Positions 58,681 through 64,000 of a stretch of 64,000 nt of DNA are shown here, piece by piece; position 1 is the stretch's first letter; the number at the start of each line of letters is the position of its first letter. Origin of the DNA: Sediminibacterium sp. (GTDB lineage Bacteria > Bacteroidota > Bacteroidia > Chitinophagales > Chitinophagaceae); contig NZ_JAHVAA010000014.1 in the NCBI RefSeq assembly GCF_019264485.1, forward strand, positions 558,001-622,000, in the 5' to 3' direction. Position numbers and translations under genes: made by a program. The notes under the pieces are model-generated. The model was not told the origin of the DNA. It worked only from the letters and a program-made list of their open reading frames with translations, and ran no database searches.

Positions 58681-61600
58681 ATGATTACCCGTGAACAACA
58701 ACTGGCGCAATTCAAAAAAATATATGACGGTCTAAACGAGCAGCAACAGAAAGCGGTTGATACCCTTGAGGGCCCTGTTATGGTAATTGCCGGTCCGGGT
58801 ACCGGTAAAACACAGATCTTAGGAGCAAGAATCGGGAAACTCAGACTTGAAACCGATACCCAGCCCGAAAATATTCTTTGCCTAACCTATACCGATGCCG
58901 GTGTGGTGGCCATGCGTAAAAGATTATTGGGATTTATTGGTCCTGATGCATACAAAGTAAATATCTGCACTTTTCATGCTTTTTGTAATGATGTAATACA
59001 GGATAATCTTTCGCTGTTTGAAAAAACATCGATGGATCCTATATCCGACCTTGAAAGAATTGCTTTACTCAAAGAACTGATTGATGGCTTTTCTAAAAAT
59101 CATCCACTGAAGAGATACAGGGGTGATGTATATTATGAAATCAATAACCTCCAGCAGTTGTTCAGCACCATGAAAAGAGAAGGCTGGACAGCAGAATATA
59201 TTCAATCCAGGATTGATGTTTATCTCGCAGATTTGCCCAACAGATCAGATTTTATCTATCAGCGCACCAGTGGGTCCAATAAGAAAGGCGATCTCAAAAA
59301 AAATAAAATTGCGGAAGAAACAGAGAAAATGGAAAAGCTACGTGCAGCTGTAGCCGAGTTCGCTCTTTTCCAGCAGATGATGCGCAGAAGGAACAGGTAC
59401 GATTTTGATGATATGATCAACTGGGTAATCGATGCATTCACCAATAATAAAACCCTGCTTGCCCGTTACCAGGAGCAGTATCAGTATATTTTAGTAGATG
59501 AGTTTCAGGATACCAGTGGCACACAAAATGAACTCATTAAATTACTCATCAATTACTGGGAAGTACCCAATGTGTTTGTTGTGGGCGATGATGACCAGAG
59601 TATTTACCGCTTTCAGGGAGCAAACGTTGAGAATATGGAAGCGTTTGCACATCAGTTCAGTCAATCCCTATACACAGTTATTCTAACCAATAACTATCGT
59701 TCTACCCAGCCTATCCTCGATATTTCCAAAACACTGATCGAGAGAAACAATGAAAGACTGGTAAAAAAACTGGATGGATTGAACAAAGAACTGATTTCCT
59801 CAAATACTCAACTCAGTCAACTCAAAGAACTGCCACAAATTTTTGAATACGAGAATCCACGGCAGGAAATGATTCATATTACGCTGCAGGTTGAGTCTTT
59901 AATAAAGCAGGGTGTGCAACCTGGTCATATCAGTATTATTTACCGTGAGAATAAATATGGAGAAGAACTGGCTCGTTATTTTCAGCAAAAAAGAATTCCT
60001 GTTTACAGCAAACGGAATGTGAATATTCTCCAGGAAACATTGGGTAAACAACTTGTACAGGTATTAAGATACCTGGCTGCAGAACATGATATTCCTTTTG
60101 GCGGAGATGAAATGCTGTTTGAAATTTTACACTACAACTGGTTTTCCATTCCCCCTATTGAAATTGCCAAACTGAGTGCTGAAGTAGCCGAAAGAAGATT
60201 TGGTGATAAAAAAACATCACTCAGACAACTGATTGCAGAAAGATTACAGGGGCCATTACCCGATTTATTCAGCAAAGAAATACCGGGGTTGAAAAAAGCA
60301 CAGTCAGCCATTGAACAGCTCATAGAAGATGTACCCAATATTACACTGCAACAGCTTTTTGAAAATATAATTCGTGAAGCAGGTGTGCTCAACTACATCA
60401 TGCAAAGTGCCGATAAACACTGGCTTTTACAGTTGCTCACCGGCTTATTTGATTTCATCAAGGAAGAAACACATCGTAATCCATTGCTCAGTCTGCAACA
60501 ACTCATCAATATTTTCGATTTGATGGAAAAAGAAGGACTCTCACTACCGTTGGTAAGGGTAGGAGGTACCGATCAGGCTGTAAATCTCTTAACCGCACAC
60601 GGCTCCAAGGGGCTTGAGTATGAATATGTTTTCCTTGCGGGTTGTAATTCAACCAACTGGGAAAAGAAAAGAAAACCAGGCGGTGGCTATAGTATGCCCG
60701 ACACTATTTTTTCTTCGCAACCCGCACACAGTGAAGAAGAAGAATTACGCAGGTTATTCTATGTTGCTATTACAAGGGCAGCCAGACAATTGTGTATTTC
60801 TTATGCCAAAACGAATAAGGATGGAAAAGAAATAGAACCATCTATGTTTATTGCCGAGATCAGACAGGAACACCAATTACCTTTTTCAGCTATCAGTCTT
60901 GATGGTAATACCATTGCCGATTTCAGCATACTGTCATTCGAAAAAGAACAAAAGCCTGAGATCGAAAGAATTGAAGCCGATTTTATTACAAAGATTCTCG
61001 ACAAATTCGTGATGAATGTTACAGCACTAAATAACTACCTGAAATGTCCGCTACAGTTTTATTTCAATAATCTTGTACGGGTGCCATCCGGTAAATCAGA
61101 AGCTACGGAATTTGGATCTGCTGTACACTATGCCCTTCAGTCGCTTTTCCAGAAAATGCAGCAGCGTGAACAGGTGTTTCCCGGCATACAGGAATTTATG
61201 GCCGATTTTAAATGGTATATGAACCGGCATCGGGAGAATTTTACCAAAGAACAGTTTGCACGCAGGATGGAACAGGGCGATCAGGTGCTACCGGAATATT
61301 ATAACAGGTATATAAACGAGTGGAACAAAGTTGTGGCAGTAGAAACCAATATCCGTAATGTGATTGTTAAAGGTATCCCGCTGAAAGGAAAACTGGATAA
61401 GCTGGAATTTGATGGGAAACAGGTTAATGTAGTAGATTATAAAACAGGTGATGCTGAGAAGGGTATTAAAAAATTAAATCCTCCCGGTGAAAAAGAACCC
61501 GATGGTGGAGATTATTGGCGGCAGGCTGTTTTTTATAAAATACTGGTTGATAATTACCCCTCAAAAAGCTGGCAGGCTGTGAGCGCCGAGTTCGATTTTA

Positions 61601-61821
61601 TTGAACCTGATAAAAAGAAAGGATACCTGAAAGAAAAAAGGGTGATTACAGACAGTGATATTACCACGGTTACCCAACAAATTGAAACTGTATGGAACAA
61701 GATTCAGGCCAGGGAATTTTATACGGGTTGCGGAAAAGAAGAATGCCGCTGGTGCCAGTTTGTAAAAACAAATGAAATAGCCGTGGCATTGCATGATCCT
61801 GATGAAGAAGAGGATGATTAA
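58681..61821 (+). CDS. UvrD-type helicase fused to an Fe-S PD-(D/E)XK nuclease
   Basis: A 1046-residue superfamily 1 helicase: Walker A AGPGTGKT, motif II LVDEFQDTSG, motif III VGDDDQSIYRFQGA, motif V LTAHGSKGLEYEYV and motif VI RLFYVAITRAARQL. The C-terminal nuclease domain (about 780-1035) shows KGKLDKLEF and VVDYKTGD. Cysteines C789, C1017, C1022 and C1025 fit the AddB/Cas4-type [4Fe-4S] site. One chain thus combines functions that AddA and AddB share. It probably acts in double-strand-break processing or repair. Confidence 0.93.
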   Translation: MITREQQLAQFKKIYDGLNEQQQKAVDTLEGPVMVIAGPGTGKTQILGARIGKLRLETDTQPENILCLTYTDAGVVAMRKRLLGFIGPDAYKVNICTFHAFCNDVIQDNLSLFEKTSMDPISDLERIALLKELIDGFSKNHPLKRYRGDVYYEINNLQQLFSTMKREGWTAEYIQSRIDVYLADLPNRSDFIYQRTSGSNKKGDLKKNKIAEETEKMEKLRAAVAEFALFQQMMRRRNRYDFDDMINWVIDAFTNNKTLLARYQEQYQYILVDEFQDTSGTQNELIKLLINYWEVPNVFVVGDDDQSIYRFQGANVENMEAFAHQFSQSLYTVILTNNYRSTQPILDISKTLIERNNERLVKKLDGLNKELISSNTQLSQLKELPQIFEYENPRQEMIHITLQVESLIKQGVQPGHISIIYRENKYGEELARYFQQKRIPVYSKRNVNILQETLGKQLVQVLRYLAAEHDIPFGGDEMLFEILHYNWFSIPPIEIAKLSAEVAERRFGDKKTSLRQLIAERLQGPLPDLFSKEIPGLKKAQSAIEQLIEDVPNITLQQLFENIIREAGVLNYIMQSADKHWLLQLLTGLFDFIKEETHRNPLLSLQQLINIFDLMEKEGLSLPLVRVGGTDQAVNLLTAHGSKGLEYEYVFLAGCNSTNWEKKRKPGGGYSMPDTIFSSQPAHSEEEELRRLFYVAITRAARQLCISYAKTNKDGKEIEPSMFIAEIRQEHQLPFSAISLDGNTIADFSILSFEKEQKPEIERIEADFITKILDKFVMNVTALNNYLKCPLQFYFNNLVRVPSGKSEATEFGSAVHYALQSLFQKMQQREQVFPGIQEFMADFKWYMNRHRENFTKEQFARRMEQGDQVLPEYYNRYINEWNKVVAVETNIRNVIVKGIPLKGKLDKLEFDGKQVNVVDYKTGDAEKGIKKLNPPGEKEPDGGDYWRQAVFYKILVDNYPSKSWQAVSAEFDFIEPDKKKGYLKEKRVITDSDITTVTQQIETVWNKIQAREFYTGCGKEECRWCQFVKTNEIAVALHDPDEEEDD

Positions 61822-61881
61822 CATGATTTTTAAGAAGAACAGATGCCTGCTCCACAGAAAGCCTGTAAGTTTGCAACATTC

Positions 61882-63300
61882 ATGAAAGTAAAACAGCATT
61901 TAACCTCATACCTTCAATTACTGGTTGTACTCATAGCAGTTATAACACTGGCGGGATCCTGTGCCAATATTGTTCCGCCGAGTGGAGGCTTCAGGGATAG
62001 TTTACCTCCAAGACTGGTAATGGCGCTGCCAAAAGATTCTGCGGTAAATGTAAAATCAAAAAATATCACACTTACATTCGATGAATTTGTTCAGCTTGAT
62101 AATGTGAGTGAAAATATCATCTATTCACCCGTACTCAAAACAATACCCTCCGCCGATTATAAGCTACGCAATGTTACCATCCGTTTCCGCGATTCACTTG
62201 AGCCCAATACTACTTATTCCATTGATTTCGGCAATGCCATACAGGATGTAAATGAAAATAATATCGCCAGGAATTTCCGTTATGTTTTTTCAACCGGACC
62301 AACCATTGATTATAACAGTTATGCTGGAAAAGTAATGATTGCAGAAACAGGAAAAGTAGACAGTACTTTATGGGTAGTGCTTCACCGCGATTTATCTGAT
62401 TCAGCCATTCAAAAACTTCAGCCCCGTTTTTATACCCGGTTGAATGGTAAAGGCGAATTTATATTTAATAATCTTCCTGCCGGTTCTTTTGCTGCATACG
62501 TGGTTAATAAGAATAGTTATAATAAGGTATTTGACAGTACCGAATTATTTGCTTTCAGGAATAGTGCCGTAATGATTAATGGAAAGACCACTGGCGATAC
62601 ATTGTATGCTTTCACACAATCTCCGAAACCTACAAAATCATCAGGTGATGCAGGCGCTGTTTTACCACCTTCACTACGCGACGACAGACGTTTACGCTAC
62701 CTGCCTGTTTTAGACAATGGTCAGCAGGATTTAATGAGCAATCTCCCCTTGTTTTTCAACCGGAAATTATTCGCTGTTGATACCACTAAAATACAGTTAA
62801 CCGACACCAATTACAGAGCCGTAAATGGTTATACTATTCAACTTGATACGAGCCGCAAAAAACTAATCATCAATTACCCCTGGAAAGAAAATACTGTCTA
62901 TAAACTGGTTCTACAGAAAGAAGCCTTTGCCGATACCAATGCAGTGATGTTGCCAAAATCTGATACACTTACAATTAATTCACGTAAGGAAACAGAATAT
63001 GGAACAATCCGTTTCCGGTTCTTAAACCTTGATACCAGCAGGCATCCTATTATTCAACTGGTAAAAAATGATGAGCTTACCGCTTCATATCCTGTTACAG
63101 TAAATGATTTCACCATCAAACGATTCAAACCCGGAACTTATGATGTGAGAATATTGTACGATACCAATCAGAACGGCAAATGGGATACCGGTCATTTCTC
63201 TACAGGCAAAAAACAACAACCTGAACGCGTTGTAAGTATACCCCGAACACTTACTATCCGTGCCAATTGGGATAACGAAGTTACAATTGCGTTGCAGTAG
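61882..63300 (+). CDS. Lipoprotein with N-terminal Ig-like (Big_5-type) domain
   Basis: About 472 residues from MKVKQHLTSYLQLLVVLIAV; lipobox LAGSC, mature N-terminus CANIVPPSGG. An Ig-like domain follows (about 45-145): LPPRLVMALPKDSAVNVKSK, ITLTFDEFVQLDN and YSIDFGNAIQDVNENN. Later segments are beta-rich and include YDTNQNGKWDTGHF near the end. Such proteins are common in the Bacteroidota envelope, with no set biochemical role. Start at 61882 is preferred over 61843. Confidence 0.85.
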   Translation: MKVKQHLTSYLQLLVVLIAVITLAGSCANIVPPSGGFRDSLPPRLVMALPKDSAVNVKSKNITLTFDEFVQLDNVSENIIYSPVLKTIPSADYKLRNVTIRFRDSLEPNTTYSIDFGNAIQDVNENNIARNFRYVFSTGPTIDYNSYAGKVMIAETGKVDSTLWVVLHRDLSDSAIQKLQPRFYTRLNGKGEFIFNNLPAGSFAAYVVNKNSYNKVFDSTELFAFRNSAVMINGKTTGDTLYAFTQSPKPTKSSGDAGAVLPPSLRDDRRLRYLPVLDNGQQDLMSNLPLFFNRKLFAVDTTKIQLTDTNYRAVNGYTIQLDTSRKKLIINYPWKENTVYKLVLQKEAFADTNAVMLPKSDTLTINSRKETEYGTIRFRFLNLDTSRHPIIQLVKNDELTASYPVTVNDFTIKRFKPGTYDVRILYDTNQNGKWDTGHFSTGKKQQPERVVSIPRTLTIRANWDNEVTIALQ

Positions 63301-63305
63301 GAGAT

Positions 63306-63430
63306 AAGCTGCAAGCCTCAAGCTACAAGTTCGGGGTAAAAAAATTGAACTCTTTACTATCGCCCATTTTCCATTCACAACTTTACTGGCAGCTTGAGGC
63401 TTGTGGCTTGTCACTTGCCGCTTGAAACTT
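63306..63430. repeat. Inverted repeat, AAGCTACAAG family
   Basis: CAAGCCTCAAGCT (63312-63324) is exactly inverted as AGCTTGAGGCTTG (63391-63403). Further AAGCTACAAGT, CTTGTGGCTTG and CACTTGCCGCTTG words flank it. It starts directly after the lipoprotein stop at 63300, like the element following the barrel gene at 28963. Confidence 0.75.
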
Positions 63431-63452
63431 ACCCGCAGGGTTGCTATCTTTG
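63422..63452 (+). promoter_or_regulatory. Promoter of recR with 4-nt gap to ATG
   Basis: TTG (63422-63424), 20 nt, TATCTTTG (63445-63452), then ACCC and the ATG at 63457. Both elements and the spacing match the Bacteroidota consensus TTTG-N19-21-TAnnTTTG. It predicts a leaderless recR mRNA. Confidence 0.55.
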
Positions 63453-63456
63453 ACCC

Positions 63457-64000
63457 ATGCAGCTTCCATCCTCCTTACTTGAAAATGCAGTGGCACAGTT
63501 TGCCAAATTGCCGGGTATCGGCAAGAAAACAGCTTTGCGACTGGTATTACATTTACTTAAACAGGATGTAAACGATGTTCAGCATTTTGGTGAAACCATT
63601 GCAAGGATGAGGAGAGATATTAAATTCTGCCAGCGATGTCATAATATCAGCGACGGTGATATCTGCTCCATCTGCGCCAACTCCATGCGCAACCAGAAAC
63701 TCATTTGTGTTGTAGAAAATATCAGGGATGTAATTGCCATAGAAAGTACACAACAATTCAATGGTGCCTATCATGTACTCGGCGGTATTATTTCTCCATT
63801 GGATGGTATTGGTCCCGACCAATTGAGTATTGAATCGCTGGTTTCAAGAATAGAAAAAGAAGAAACTGAAGAATTGGTTTTTGCCCTCAATCCAAATATA
63901 CAGGGCGATACCACTATCTATTATATCCAAAAAAAACTGGCTCACTTGTCATGCAGGGTAACAACCATTGCCAGGGGTATTGCCTTTGGTGGCGAACTGG
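63457..64000 (+). CDS. recR: Recombination protein RecR, 3' end cut by window edge
   Basis: About 181 codons are present. The N-terminal helix-hairpin-helix FAKLPGIGKKTALRLVLHL, the zinc finger CQRCHNISDGDICSICANS and the Toprim start ICVVENIRDVIAIEST are all clear; YHVLGGIISPLDGIGPDQLS follows. It acts with RecO and RecF in recombinational repair of gaps. The 3' end is outside the window. Confidence 0.97.
   Translation, partial: MQLPSSLLENAVAQFAKLPGIGKKTALRLVLHLLKQDVNDVQHFGETIARMRRDIKFCQRCHNISDGDICSICANSMRNQKLICVVENIRDVIAIESTQQFNGAYHVLGGIISPLDGIGPDQLSIESLVSRIEKEETEELVFALNPNIQGDTTIYYIQKKLAHLSCRVTTIARGIAFGGEL

Noticed and set aside
1-64000. tRNA and rRNA genes
   Set aside because: No T-loop-like GGTTCGAATCC with matching acceptor stems and no conserved rRNA segments were found by eye.

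Overview
The window looks like chromosomal DNA from a Bacteroidota bacterium, most likely Chitinophagales (Chitinophagaceae-like). This is inferred from a SusC/SusD pair, TonB-type barrel proteins with CarboxypepD-like N-termini, M16 peptidase pairs, a fused ccoNO oxidase gene, futalosine-pathway menaquinone synthesis (mqnC), LytTR/LytS signalling, and promoters of the Bacteroidota TAnnTTTG type with no obvious Shine-Dalgarno sites. No prophage, transposase, CRISPR array, rRNA or tRNA was seen. The content is mostly housekeeping with a few small accessory islands.

Layout. 1-2.9 kb: arginine biosynthesis on the minus strand (GNAT acetyltransferase, argG, argC running off the edge), preceded by a 15-codon leader peptide ending in Pro-Arg-Pro-Arg-Arg and overlapping alternative hairpins. 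3-10 kb: a large TonB-type barrel protein and an SNF2 helicase with two SWIM fingers. 10-18.2 kb: comB, ssb, an RlpA-like lipoprotein, gcvT, a TraB/GumN-like protein, a lipoprotein, and a PspC-PadR-small protein operon with a palindromic operator on its promoter. 18.4-20.2 kb: an arsenic island (arsR, arsM, arsC-like) with twin operators. 20.3-24.7 kb: holin-like membrane protein, active/inactive M16 peptidase pair, aspartyl protease with PDZ. 24.8-30.8 kb: mqnC, a small membrane protein, an ECF sigma/anti-sigma/outer-membrane operon, an L,D-transpeptidase and a hydrolase. 30.8-34.4 kb: serS, gcvH, and a second ECF sigma/anti-sigma pair. 34.5-42.4 kb: SusD, SusC, a LytTR response regulator with its LytS-type kinase, DoxX and a membrane protein. 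43.3-53.8 kb: a complete cbb3 oxidase cluster on the minus strand (fnr-like, hemerythrin-like, ccoI, ccoS, ccoNO, ccoQ, ccoP, ccoG, two fixH, TauE/SafE-like) with two FNR-like palindromes. 53.9-64 kb: GH25 lysozyme, radical SAM/SPASM protein, MarR, GHL10 glycosidase, SRPBCC protein, a one-chain UvrD helicase/Fe-S nuclease, an Ig-like lipoprotein and recR (running off the edge).

Two window-wide patterns stand out. First, many intergenic gaps hold long imperfect palindromes built from short degenerate words. At least six word families occur (AAGCTACAAG, CTATGGAC, TTCACCATT, AATTCAAAAGG, CTCTCTGC, CCGCAGAGAACATGAG), often just after stop codons. Second, several genes have a TAnnTTTG-like box ending only 4-6 nt before the ATG, which predicts leaderless or nearly leaderless mRNAs.

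The arginine leader peptide is the best candidate for an undescribed regulatory system. The operator-like palindromes at the PadR, ArsR and cbb3 loci are direct sequence observations; the proteins that bind them are inferred from neighbouring genes.
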